A stretch of DNA of 10,601 nucleotides, taken from assembly GCA_945787435.1 (NCBI GenBank), contig CALZHX010000017.1:1-10601 (forward strand), in the 5' to 3' direction. Shown here piece by piece: positions 1 to 7,484 of this stretch (position 1 is its first letter; each line of letters begins with the position of its first letter). A model generated the notes under the pieces. The model had not been told where the DNA came from, ran no database searches, and saw nothing but the letters and a program-made list of their open reading frames with translations. The position numbers were made by a program, and so were the translations under genes. This DNA is from an uncultured Woeseiaceae bacterium (GTDB lineage Bacteria; Pseudomonadota; Gammaproteobacteria; Steroidobacterales; Woeseiaceae).

Positions 1-78
1 CTGCCACATACCGCGACAGGCAAGATCAAGAAGATTGAATTGCGCAAGCAATTCGCAGACTATCAGCTGACTGGGTAG
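1..78 (+). CDS. Acyl-CoA synthetase / AMP-dependent ligase, C-terminal end (partial)
   Basis: Only the last 25 codons and the TAG stop lie in the window; the gene begins upstream. The peptide contains PHTATGKIKK, which matches the A10 core motif (PxTxSGKIxR type) at the extreme C-terminus of the ANL superfamily of adenylate-forming enzymes. The lysine just after the glycine (residue 8 here, bases 22-24) corresponds to the lysine needed for acyl-adenylate formation in this family. The enzyme would activate a carboxylic acid with ATP and CoA in the cytoplasm; the substrate cannot be told from this fragment. The reading frame and motif are seen directly; the acyl-CoA (rather than other ANL) role is inferred from the TesB-type thioesterase two genes downstream. 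It probably heads, or belongs to, a transcript with the next two genes. Confidence 0.8.
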   Translation: MPHTATGKIKKIELRKQFADYQLTG

Positions 79-94
79 CGGCCACTGGCCGTTA
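76..94 (+). other. Intercistronic hairpin at the ligase stop codon
   Basis: CGGCC (79-83) and GGCCG (87-91) form a GC-rich stem with a three-base loop. The stem extends outward through a G-U pair and two A-U pairs that include the TAG stop (76-78) and TTA (92-94), giving eight pairs. No T-run follows, so an intrinsic terminator is unlikely. It could be an mRNA-processing or stability element between the ligase and SDR genes, or chance in GC-rich DNA. Confidence 0.3.
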
Positions 95-115
95 AAGCAC
101 TTCGCTGGAGCAACA

Positions 116-862
116 ATGGGTAATCCCCTTCGTCTTTACGGCCTGAACGCGCTCGTCACCAACGCTGCGAGCGGCATTGGCGAGGCCATTTCCCGAACAT
201 TGATCAAACACGGCGCCAAAGTACTGGCCGTGGATATCGCGAATAGCGGTGTGGACCAACAATTCCGGTCCGTCAAGGGCATCGAGGGTCATTCGGCCAG
301 CCTGACCGATGCAACGCGCATGCCGGCCCTCGTTGAGGAAGCGGTCAGTCAGCTTGGTGGTATCGACATCCTCGTCAATGAGTTTCCGTTGCATGCTGAT
401 GCACTAATCGCCGACGGTGATGCACAACTCGGCAAATTGCTGGAAGCGCGTGCCGAACTGGTCATGGCGCTGTGTCGGGCCGCTTTGCCGCACCTGAAGA
501 AGAGCCCTGCCGGGCGCATCATCAGTATCGGTTTTCTGCGCAGCCTGTTTGCCGCAGACGGCGGCGAGTCGTTCGCAGAATCGGAGCAGGACCTGGCAGC
601 GTTGACGCGTGCACTGGGCGCCGAAACCGGCGAGTTCGGCATCACAGCCAATTACATTCAACCGGGTGCAATTATGACGCCGAAGAGTCGCGAGGCGTTC
701 AGGAAAGACAAGGCGCTGCGCGACTTCTGCATTAAGCAATCAGCAGCGCAGCGACTGGGCGAGCCCGTTGACATCGCGAAAGTTGCCCTGTTTCTTGCCA
801 GCGATGACGCCGCCTTTGTGAACGGTACCGGATTACTCGTCGACGGCGGCCGCACGAGCTAG
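116..862 (+). CDS. SDR-fold protein lacking the catalytic tetrad
   Basis: This 248-residue protein has the length and fold pattern of classical short-chain dehydrogenases/reductases (FabG-like). The start is ATG with GGAG at 107-110, five bases upstream. Family hallmarks that remain are the nucleotide-binding segment TNAASGIG (15-22), NxxPG-like YIQPGAIMTP (180-189) and the C-terminal GTGLLVDGG (237-245). An ungapped alignment from memory with E. coli FabG shows the Asn-Ser-Tyr-Lys tetrad replaced: Asn to Arg112, Ser to Phe140, Tyr to Phe153, Lys to Glu157. The structural NNAG becomes NEFP (88-91), and the first glycine of TGxxxGIG is Asn16. The fold call is firm; the enzymatic role is doubtful. 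It may be a non-catalytic partner or binding protein in acyl-CoA metabolism, given the ligase 37 bases upstream and the thioesterase 9 bases downstream. The frame is intact, so this is divergence rather than visible gene decay. Confidence 0.85.
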   Translation: MGNPLRLYGLNALVTNAASGIGEAISRTLIKHGAKVLAVDIANSGVDQQFRSVKGIEGHSASLTDATRMPALVEEAVSQLGGIDILVNEFPLHADALIADGDAQLGKLLEARAELVMALCRAALPHLKKSPAGRIISIGFLRSLFAADGGESFAESEQDLAALTRALGAETGEFGITANYIQPGAIMTPKSREAFRKDKALRDFCIKQSAAQRLGEPVDIAKVALFLASDDAAFVNGTGLLVDGGRTS

Positions 863-871
863 CCGATCGCC

Positions 872-1768
872 ATGCATCCGGTATTGCAGGACCTCATTAC
901 GCTACTTCAGCTCGAGCGAATCGAAGAAAATATTTTTCGTGGTGACAGTCGCGATATCGGTAGTGCCCAGGTTTTCGGCGGCCAGGTTGTTGGGCAGGCA
1001 TTGTCAGCGGCACAGCACACTGTGGAAGAACGCGTCGCGCATTCTCTGCATGCCTACTTTCTGCGCCGCGGCGACATGGAAGCACCTATCATTTACGAAG
1101 TCGATCGCGCGCGCGATGGCGGCAGTTTCTCCAACCGGCGTGTCGTTGCGATTCAGCATGGGCGGCCGATATTCAACCTGGCTGCATCATTCCAGAATCC
1201 CGAATCGGGGCTCGATCACCAGGCAGACATGCCTGACATTCCTGGTCCGGATGGCCTCAAGGACCTGGCCGAGGTGGCCGCAGATCATCTCGACAAGTTG
1301 CCGGTGAAGTTGCGGCGCTTCATGACGGATAAGCGGCCGTTCGATTTTCGCCCGGTGGAGCCCATCAACCTCGGCGCCAGCGAGCCACGTCCGCCTGTTA
1401 AACACGTGTGGATACGGACGTGTGACAAGCTTCCTGACGATCCGCCCCTGCATCGCAGCATTCTGGCGTACGTCTCCGACTACGAATTGCTTGGGACAAG
1501 CACGCTGCCGCACGGCCTGCCGTTTGGTCGCGGCAGGGTCATCATGGCGAGCCTCGACCACGCCCTGTGGTTTCACCGCGAGTTTCGGATCGACGACTGG
1601 TTGCTGTACGCGATGGACAGCCCGAATGCGCATGGCGCGCGCGGCCTGGCGCGCGGTCAGTTGTTCACGGCGGATGGGCAATTGGTTGCGTCCACATCCC
1701 AGGAAGGTCTGATACGTATTGTCGATGAACCCAGGGTGACGCGCTCGGATCCGCGCCTGCAGGTCTGA
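872..1768 (+). CDS. tesB: Acyl-CoA thioesterase II (TesB family)
   Basis: This enzyme hydrolyses acyl-CoA to free fatty acid and CoA in the cytoplasm. It has 298 residues (E. coli TesB has 286) and a double hot-dog fold. From memory of E. coli TesB, colinear similarity covers almost the full length, including VFGGQVVGQAL (34-44), the HSLHAYFLRRGD segment (57-68) and LDHALWFHREF (228-238). The catalytic triad D204/T228/Q278 of E. coli maps to Asp203 (YVSDYELL), Ser227 (ASLDH) and Gln277 (STSQEG). Ser for Thr is a conservative change also seen in the peroxisomal ACOT8 branch. The start ATG lies 9 bases after the SDR stop with no clear Shine-Dalgarno, so translational coupling is likely. The C-terminus runs about 15 residues past the point where E. 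coli TesB ends; this tail adjoins the junction with the remnant ORF on the opposite strand. Confidence 0.93.
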   Translation: MHPVLQDLITLLQLERIEENIFRGDSRDIGSAQVFGGQVVGQALSAAQHTVEERVAHSLHAYFLRRGDMEAPIIYEVDRARDGGSFSNRRVVAIQHGRPIFNLAASFQNPESGLDHQADMPDIPGPDGLKDLAEVAADHLDKLPVKLRRFMTDKRPFDFRPVEPINLGASEPRPPVKHVWIRTCDKLPDDPPLHRSILAYVSDYELLGTSTLPHGLPFGRGRVIMASLDHALWFHREFRIDDWLLYAMDSPNAHGARGLARGQLFTADGQLVASTSQEGLIRIVDEPRVTRSDPRLQV

Positions 1769-1774
1769 TTCGAG

Positions 1775-1873
1775 CTAGGTCTTTCTCAATGCAGAGCAAA
1801 AGCGAGTCGCATTGTCGGCGATGAAATGACCATCTCCCTCGAGAACGAGTGTCCGTTCGCCGAGGGCGTACAT
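1775..1873 (-). pseudogene. Truncated gamma-carbonic-anhydrase-like N-terminus (gene remnant)
   Basis: This 32-codon minus-strand ORF has an ATG that overlaps the gpmA stop as TGATG, an arrangement typical of translationally coupled genes. Its first residues, MYALGER followed by EGDGHFIADNAT, resemble the opening of gamma-class carbonic anhydrase / left-handed beta-helix hexapeptide proteins, which usually continue with VIG-type hexapeptide repeats. Here similarity stops after about 23 residues, followed by RFCSALRKT and a TAG. Neither other frame beyond this point resumes hexapeptide repeats before the sequence becomes the 3' end of convergent tesB. The natural reading is the 5' stub of a gene downstream of gpmA whose body was deleted. 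The ORF and overlap are seen directly; the family assignment is by memory over a short stretch, so chance resemblance or a genuine small peptide is possible. Confidence 0.45.
1836..1866. other. Stable inverted repeat between convergent tesB and gpmA
   Basis: CCCTCG (1836-1841) pairs with CGAGGG (1861-1866), and inside it GAACG (1843-1847) pairs with CGTTC (1854-1858) around a six-base loop, with a small internal bulge. That gives eleven pairs between two genes transcribed toward each other, where a bidirectional terminator would be expected. No T-run follows on either strand, so classical intrinsic termination is not supported. It also lies inside the remnant ORF, so the pairing may be incidental. 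Confidence 0.3.
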
Positions 1874-2616
1874 CACTTCGCTTTGCCTTGAGCTGCCACT
1901 GCCGCGGCGGCCTTGGCAATGGCGTCAGGGTCGCCCAGGAATTCACGCGATACAGGACTAAGGTCGTCATCGAGTTCGTAAGCCAGCGGAATACCCGTCG
2001 GTATATTGAACCCCGTGATCTCTTCATCCGAGACCTTGTCGAGCATCTTCACGAGCGCGCGCAGGCTGTTGCCGTGCGCTGCGATCAACACGTCTTTGCC
2101 GGCCCGGAGTTCCGGGGCGATCATTTCTTCCCAACTCGGCAGCACGCGATCAAGCGTTAGCGCCAGCGATTCGGTGCCCGGCAAGTTTCCGATGCCAGCA
2201 TAGCGGGCGTCGTGTGACGGGTGCCGTTCATCGGTGATTTCGAGTTCCGGCGGCGGAATGTCGTAACTGCGACGCCAGATATGGACCTGCTCGTCGCCAT
2301 ATTTCGCCGCAGTCTCAGACTTGTTGAGGCCCTGCAGCGCACCGTAATGGCGTTCATTCAGACGCCAGTCGCGGACGACAGGAATCCACATGCGGTCCAT
2401 CTCATCGAGCATCAACCACAATGTCCGTATTGCACGCTTTAACACCGATGTGAACGCGATGTCGAATTCGTATCCCATGTCCGTGAGTAATCGACCGGCA
2501 TCTATAGCTTCCTGGATGCCTTTCTCGGTAAGGTCAACGTCCTGCCATCCTGTAAACAGGTTTTTCAGGTTCCAGTCGCTTTGGCCGTGACGACACAGTA
2601 CGAGCTTGCCCGCCAT
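1873..2616 (-). CDS. gpmA: 2,3-bisphosphoglycerate-dependent phosphoglycerate mutase
   Basis: This cytoplasmic enzyme interconverts 3-phosphoglycerate and 2-phosphoglycerate in glycolysis and gluconeogenesis. It has 247 residues, near the usual 245-250 for bacterial dPGM. The phosphohistidine motif RHGQSDWN is at 9-16, with His10 as the phospho-acceptor. LFTGWQDVDLTEKG (20-33) is the substrate loop; RLNERHYG (85-92) carries the acid/base Glu88; AAHGNSLRAL (179-188) carries the second catalytic His181. All key residues are intact. The start ATG has GGAG at 2622-2625, five bases upstream, which settles it. The C-terminus is an alanine-rich tail ending in GKAK. The gene starts 19 bases after the glutamate dehydrogenase stop on the same strand, so the two are almost certainly co-transcribed. 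Its stop overlaps the ATG of the remnant ORF downstream. Confidence 0.96.
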   Translation of the reverse strand: MAGKLVLCRHGQSDWNLKNLFTGWQDVDLTEKGIQEAIDAGRLLTDMGYEFDIAFTSVLKRAIRTLWLMLDEMDRMWIPVVRDWRLNERHYGALQGLNKSETAAKYGDEQVHIWRRSYDIPPPELEITDERHPSHDARYAGIGNLPGTESLALTLDRVLPSWEEMIAPELRAGKDVLIAAHGNSLRALVKMLDKVSDEEITGFNIPTGIPLAYELDDDLSPVSREFLGDPDAIAKAAAAVAAQGKAK

Positions 2617-2635
2617 GTTCTCTCCATCTTGTTGT

Positions 2636-5600
2636 TCAGGTTGATATCAGGTCGCGGAATTCGCTTGCGGCGACCGAGAGCGTAGCAAAATCTATCTCGC
2701 TGCGAAGTTTCATTTCCTCGATCATGTTTGTTAGTCGATCAACGCGTGTGCTGCGCTTCGCAAGCCAGCGGTCAACGGCTTCGGTCAGGTCATGCTTGCC
2801 ACGTTTACGCAGAATCTGCTCGGCAAGTTCGCGACGCATCCAGAAGAACTCGTCGCGCAGTTTACCGCGGGCAATCGATTGCCAGCGGTCTTCGACTTTC
2901 AGGTCCTCTGCACATACGTGCAGCCAGTAAATGCCCAGCTTCTCGTTTGTCACGGCATACAGTTTTGCCAGTTCGATGACATCGGGTTTGTAAGACGCCG
3001 CAAGATCGGCCATGTCGAGCGCAGGCCGCGTCAACAGCAGGGCGGACATACGATTCGCCAGTTTCTCGGGCACGCCAACATCCATATGCGCTTGCGCTGC
3101 TTTTTGGTGACGCTCACGGGCTGCGGTCGACATGATCGAACCAGTGCGCGTGTACACCGTCACCATATCCGCCTTGAGGCGTTTCACCGTAGACTCGATG
3201 GCAAGGTCATGGCCAAAGCGTTCGATTAGCCAGTAGCAGGCATGGCGCAGCGAGCGGCTGATCTCAAACAGCAGTGCGACCTGTGTCGTAGCAGGTATTT
3301 CGTGATCGAGCTCTTCAATCGTCTTCCACAAAGGACCGGCCTGACAGAGCTGCCGGGCGACGGTATACGCTCTGGCGATGGTGACGACGTCTGCTCCTGT
3401 ATCGACCTGGATACGCTGAACGAACGAGGGGCCCATCCGATTCACGAGGTCGTTTGCAATCAGGGTCGCGAGAATCTGACGGCTCAGGCGATGTCCCGGA
3501 ATGAACTCTAAATAACGCTTCCTCAGGACGGCCGGGAAATAACGCAGCGGGTCGACGACCAGGAAATCCACGAGTGTCTGGCCCGATGCGATCAGTCCGT
3601 TGTAAAGGTCGATCTTGGCGTAGCTGAGTACAACCGCAAGTTCCGGCCGGGTGAAGCCCTGTTTGCGTAGACGGCGGTCTTCAATTTCGGACTCTTCGGG
3701 CAGGAATTCGAGTTCGCGATCGAGGATGCCGGTCTTTTCGAGGTTAGAAATCAGTCGCGCCATCTCGTCGCTGCGCTCGACACTGCTGACCTCACTCATG
3801 CTGATCGCCTGCATCTGTAAATAGTTGTTGCGCAACACGAGTTCGGCAACGTCGTCAGTCATCGAGGCGAGCAGCCGATTGCGTTTTTCGCGCGACATGT
3901 TTTTCTGTTTAACCACTTCGCTGAGCAATATCTTAATATTGACTTCGCGATCCGAGCTGTCGACGCCACCTGAGTTATCGATGAAGTCCGTGTTGATTCG
4001 GCCACCATGCTGACTGAATTCAATACGCGCCAGTTGCGTCAGGCCGAGATTGCCGCCTTCGCCGACAACCTTGCAGCGCAAGCGGTCTGCATCAACTCGT
4101 ACGCCGTCATTCGTGCGGTCACCGACGTCACTGTGCCCCTCGCTGCTGGCCTTGACGTACGTGCCGATGCCGCCATTCCAGAGCAGATCGAATTTCATAC
4201 GCAGGATGGCACGTATCAGCTGGTCAGGCTGCATCGTCATTTCGCTTGTGCCAAGCATTCTTCGCGCCTCGGCGCTAAGTCGAATCGTCTTGGCCTGCCG
4301 CGAGTAAATTCCGCCACCTTTCGAGATGATGCTGTCATCGTAATCGTTCCAACCGGATCTCTTGAGGTTGAACAGGCGTTGCCGTTCCTTGAAGCTCGCG
4401 CGAATATCGGGATCAGGATCGAGGAAGATGTGCAAATGATTGAATGCCGCAAGCAAGCGTATCTTGCGTGACAGCAACATGCCGTTGCCGAAAACGTCGC
4501 CGCTCATGTCACCAACACCGACAACGGTAAACGGCTCCTTCTGCACGTTAGTGCCGAGTTCGCGGAAATGTCGTTTGACCGCTTCCCAGGCACCGCGAGC
4601 GGTGATGCCCATCTTCTTGTGGTCGTACCCGGCCGAGCCGCCCGAAGCAAACGCGTCGTCAAGCCAGAAGTCATAACTTGCTGATATCTCGTTGGCCATG
4701 TCAGAAAACGTCGCGGTTCCCTTGTCGGCGGCAACGACGAGATATGGATCTTCGGCGTCGCGTCGCACGACATTCTTCGGTGTGACGACCTCGCCGTCAA
4801 CGACATTGTCGGTGATGTCGAGCAGGCTGCTCACAAACGCCTTGTAGCAACTGATACCATTTTTCATGATGGCATCACGATCGCCCACGGGCGCACGTTT
4901 TGGAAAAAATCCGCCTTTGGCACCGGTTGGCACGATGACCGTGTTCTTGACGACCTGCGCCTTCATAAGGCCCAGGACTTCGGTCCGAAAATCTTCGCGT
5001 CGATCCGACCAGCGCAATCCGCCGCGCGCGATATCACCGCCGCGCAAATGCACGCCCTCGACATCAGGTGAAAACACGAAAATCTCGAACTTCGGTCTTG
5101 GCAGGGGCATTTCGCGCAATCCCGACGGGTCCAGTTTGACCGAGATACAGGTCTTTCGGTTGCCATCCGCATCGCTCAGGAAATAGTTGGTCCGAAGCGT
5201 CGCGCTGATCGCCTCGGCGAATGCGGTCAGGATCCGATCCTCATCGACGTTGCGTGCTCGAGCGACCGCACGGTTCACCGACTGCAACAGTGACGCCAGG
5301 CCGGCTTTCCGCTTGCCGCTGGGAATCGAGGGATTGAACTGCAGTTCGAATTGTTCGACCAGCAGGTTGGCGAGCGCCGGATGCGCATTGAGCACATTCT
5401 CCATGTACACCTGGCTGAAAGGCATGCCGAGCTGCAGCAGGTATTTTGTGTAACAACGCAGCAATGTCGTCTGTCGCGCGTTGAGCTTGGCGCCCAGTAT
5501 CAGCCGGTTGAGACCGTCGCTCTCGACGTTGCCGGCGAGTACCTGCATGAAGCACTCCTCGAAGCGCGGTGCGACGACATTTCGATCGAGCTGCCCGCCA

Positions 5601-7465
5601 TTCTGATGGCGCAGGTGAAAATCCTGTATCCAGAATGACTGTCCGGAAAGAAGATTCAGCTCATACGGGTGTTCGGTGTAAACGTCTACGCCCATGTCTT
5701 CGAGGATCGGGAACGCCTGGGACAGCACAAGCGGCTCGTCAACGCTGTAGACCATGAAATGCATGTGCCCGGGCTCGCAGCCCTCTGGCTCGTAAAGTTC
5801 GACAGTTCTCGGCAAGCCGTCTTCGAGCATTTCCTCGATCCGGCTTACATCGCTGCATGCTTCACGCGGCAAGACATCCACCTGGTAACCGAGGGGGAAC
5901 GCATCCCGATACTTACGGTGCAGACGTGGTCCATCGTCGAGACCACAGGCCGCACTGAGTTCGTCGCGCAATCGGTCCGACCATGTGACCACCACCTCGG
6001 CGATCATCTCCTCAATGGCATGTATGCTGATGCGCGGTCGATCGCCGGACGGCGTGTGCACGACGATATGCACGCGGGCTAGTGCCGAATCTGAAATCTG
6101 TACGCTGGAATCAACAGACGTTCCGCCAAAGGAATCAAGAAGAACTGCCTCGACCCGCCGCCTGACGTGCGTCGTGTATTTCTCTCGAGGTATGTACACG
6201 AGGCAAGAGAAAAAGCGGCGGAACGTGTCCCGCCTCAGGAAGAATTTGACACGTTGGCGTTCCTGCAGATTAAGAATGCCGACTGTGGTCCTGGCCAGGT
6301 CCTGCACGGACGCATGAAACAACTCGTCGCGAGGGTAGGTATTAACAATGTGCATCAATGCCTTGCCACGATGGCCAATCGGTTCAACGTGCGCACGTTC
6401 GAACACCTTTTCGATCTTGTGCCTGAGCAGCGGAATGTTTCGCGGTGTTTCGCTGTAGGCGGCGGATGCGAATAGACCGATGAAGCGGCGCTCGCCACGG
6501 GCTTTGCCTTTTTCGTCGTAGATCTTTACGCCAACGTAATCCAGGTAGGCATTACGGTGCACCGTGGAGCGAGAATTGGCTTTGGTCAGGATCAACCAGT
6601 CGCGCGCACGGCGTAGCCTGCGCATTTCCGCGGTCAACTCGATGGTCTGTCCCTGGCGATTCTTGCGCGACAACAATCCAAGCGCGCTGCCCTTGATTGG
6701 CGAGAGGAAGACCTTGCCGTTGCGGTCGCTTAACGTGTACTCGCGATAGCCCAGGAATGTAAAGTGCTCATCGGCGAGCCACTGCAGGAACGCCTGGCTT
6801 TCTTCGCGCAGTGTCTCGTCGACACGCCGCGGGCCAAACTTCAGCATCGCGCGTGTCTCGAGCATTTTCTCGCTCATTTTCTTCCAGTCGCGAACAGCAA
6901 GACGCACATCCGAAAGTACACCGCGGATTTCTTTCTCGAGCCCCTTAAGCTCTTTCGGGTCGGTTTCCCTGTCAATCGCCAGTCGAATGAATGACTCGGG
7001 CTGTCCCTTTTGCTTGCCGGCCTCAAAAACCGACTCCAGCTTGCCCTTCGCATCCCGTTGCACACGAATGATCGGGTGCACAGTGATATGAACGGCGAGG
7101 TTGTGCCGGTTTACTACTGCGGATACCGAGTTGACGAGAAATGGCATATCGTCATTGATCATCTCGATAAACGTAAAAGCGGACGTGTATCCGTGTTCTT
7201 TCTCGTTCGGGTTGTAGATTCGCAGCTTGGCCTGTCCCTTGCTGCGTGTCGCCGCAAAATCCAGGTGACTGAGCGCGATCTGCGCCATGATTTTGGTGGA
7301 ACGGCCGTCGAGGTCCTCGACGGGTACATCGGCAACGTATTGATCGAGGTAATGCCTGACTTGCTTGCGGCTCGGCAGATGTTTTGATTTGACAGGAGCC
7401 GCGAGTATCTCCTGGACGATATTGCCTTTGCGATCGCTGCCCCGGCGCAGTTCTTTACGTGTCAC
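2636..7465 (-). CDS. gdhB: NAD-specific glutamate dehydrogenase, large (180 kDa) class
   Basis: This enzyme oxidatively deaminates L-glutamate to 2-oxoglutarate and ammonium using NAD+. At 1609 residues it matches the very large family known from Pseudomonas aeruginosa, Streptomyces and Caulobacter, and is far longer than the roughly 450-residue hexameric enzymes. The N-terminal third or so would be the regulatory ACT-like region of this family. The catalytic core shows KAQVVKN (835-841), GAKGGFFPKR (848-857), AADKGTATFSD (912-922) and GDMSGDVFGNG (985-995), followed by HIFLDPDPD (1012-1020); the C-terminal 400 residues are the helical region. No frameshift or lost core motif was seen. The start is GTG, chosen because GGAGGT lies six bases upstream and the frame has no better-placed ATG. 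A MarR-family gene ends 19 bases upstream and gpmA starts 19 bases downstream. In relatives the enzyme is allosterically controlled (arginine in Pseudomonas); that is family knowledge and is not shown here. Confidence 0.95.
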   Translation of the reverse strand: MTRKELRRGSDRKGNIVQEILAAPVKSKHLPSRKQVRHYLDQYVADVPVEDLDGRSTKIMAQIALSHLDFAATRSKGQAKLRIYNPNEKEHGYTSAFTFIEMINDDMPFLVNSVSAVVNRHNLAVHITVHPIIRVQRDAKGKLESVFEAGKQKGQPESFIRLAIDRETDPKELKGLEKEIRGVLSDVRLAVRDWKKMSEKMLETRAMLKFGPRRVDETLREESQAFLQWLADEHFTFLGYREYTLSDRNGKVFLSPIKGSALGLLSRKNRQGQTIELTAEMRRLRRARDWLILTKANSRSTVHRNAYLDYVGVKIYDEKGKARGERRFIGLFASAAYSETPRNIPLLRHKIEKVFERAHVEPIGHRGKALMHIVNTYPRDELFHASVQDLARTTVGILNLQERQRVKFFLRRDTFRRFFSCLVYIPREKYTTHVRRRVEAVLLDSFGGTSVDSSVQISDSALARVHIVVHTPSGDRPRISIHAIEEMIAEVVVTWSDRLRDELSAACGLDDGPRLHRKYRDAFPLGYQVDVLPREACSDVSRIEEMLEDGLPRTVELYEPEGCEPGHMHFMVYSVDEPLVLSQAFPILEDMGVDVYTEHPYELNLLSGQSFWIQDFHLRHQNGGQLDRNVVAPRFEECFMQVLAGNVESDGLNRLILGAKLNARQTTLLRCYTKYLLQLGMPFSQVYMENVLNAHPALANLLVEQFELQFNPSIPSGKRKAGLASLLQSVNRAVARARNVDEDRILTAFAEAISATLRTNYFLSDADGNRKTCISVKLDPSGLREMPLPRPKFEIFVFSPDVEGVHLRGGDIARGGLRWSDRREDFRTEVLGLMKAQVVKNTVIVPTGAKGGFFPKRAPVGDRDAIMKNGISCYKAFVSSLLDITDNVVDGEVVTPKNVVRRDAEDPYLVVAADKGTATFSDMANEISASYDFWLDDAFASGGSAGYDHKKMGITARGAWEAVKRHFRELGTNVQKEPFTVVGVGDMSGDVFGNGMLLSRKIRLLAAFNHLHIFLDPDPDIRASFKERQRLFNLKRSGWNDYDDSIISKGGGIYSRQAKTIRLSAEARRMLGTSEMTMQPDQLIRAILRMKFDLLWNGGIGTYVKASSEGHSDVGDRTNDGVRVDADRLRCKVVGEGGNLGLTQLARIEFSQHGGRINTDFIDNSGGVDSSDREVNIKILLSEVVKQKNMSREKRNRLLASMTDDVAELVLRNNYLQMQAISMSEVSSVERSDEMARLISNLEKTGILDRELEFLPEESEIEDRRLRKQGFTRPELAVVLSYAKIDLYNGLIASGQTLVDFLVVDPLRYFPAVLRKRYLEFIPGHRLSRQILATLIANDLVNRMGPSFVQRIQVDTGADVVTIARAYTVARQLCQAGPLWKTIEELDHEIPATTQVALLFEISRSLRHACYWLIERFGHDLAIESTVKRLKADMVTVYTRTGSIMSTAARERHQKAAQAHMDVGVPEKLANRMSALLLTRPALDMADLAASYKPDVIELAKLYAVTNEKLGIYWLHVCAEDLKVEDRWQSIARGKLRDEFFWMRRELAEQILRKRGKHDLTEAVDRWLAKRSTRVDRLTNMIEEMKLRSEIDFATLSVAASEFRDLIST

Positions 7466-7471
7466 TGATTG

Positions 7472-7477
7472 ACCTCC
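7472..7477 (-). promoter_or_regulatory. Shine-Dalgarno site fixing the GTG start of gdhB
   Basis: The minus strand reads GGAGGT here, a near-perfect anti-16S match six bases before the GTG at 7465. It is the strongest ribosome binding site in the window and decides the non-ATG start of the glutamate dehydrogenase. Confidence 0.8.
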
Positions 7478-7484
7478 AGCCTGA

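Noticed and set aside
1187..1681. 164-codon minus-strand frame opposite tesB
   Set aside because: It is antisense to a gene with an intact catalytic triad and full-length similarity; no motif or ribosome site supports it.
1872..1957. Alanine-rich C-terminal tail of phosphoglycerate mutase as a possible frameshifted end
   Set aside because: Similar Ala/Gly/Lys-rich ends ending near GKAK are common in bacterial dPGM proteins of this length, so it is normal.
4007..4471. 154-codon plus-strand frame, and several similar ones, opposite the glutamate dehydrogenase
   Set aside because: All lie inside a 1609-codon gene with conserved catalytic motifs; none has a recognisable product.
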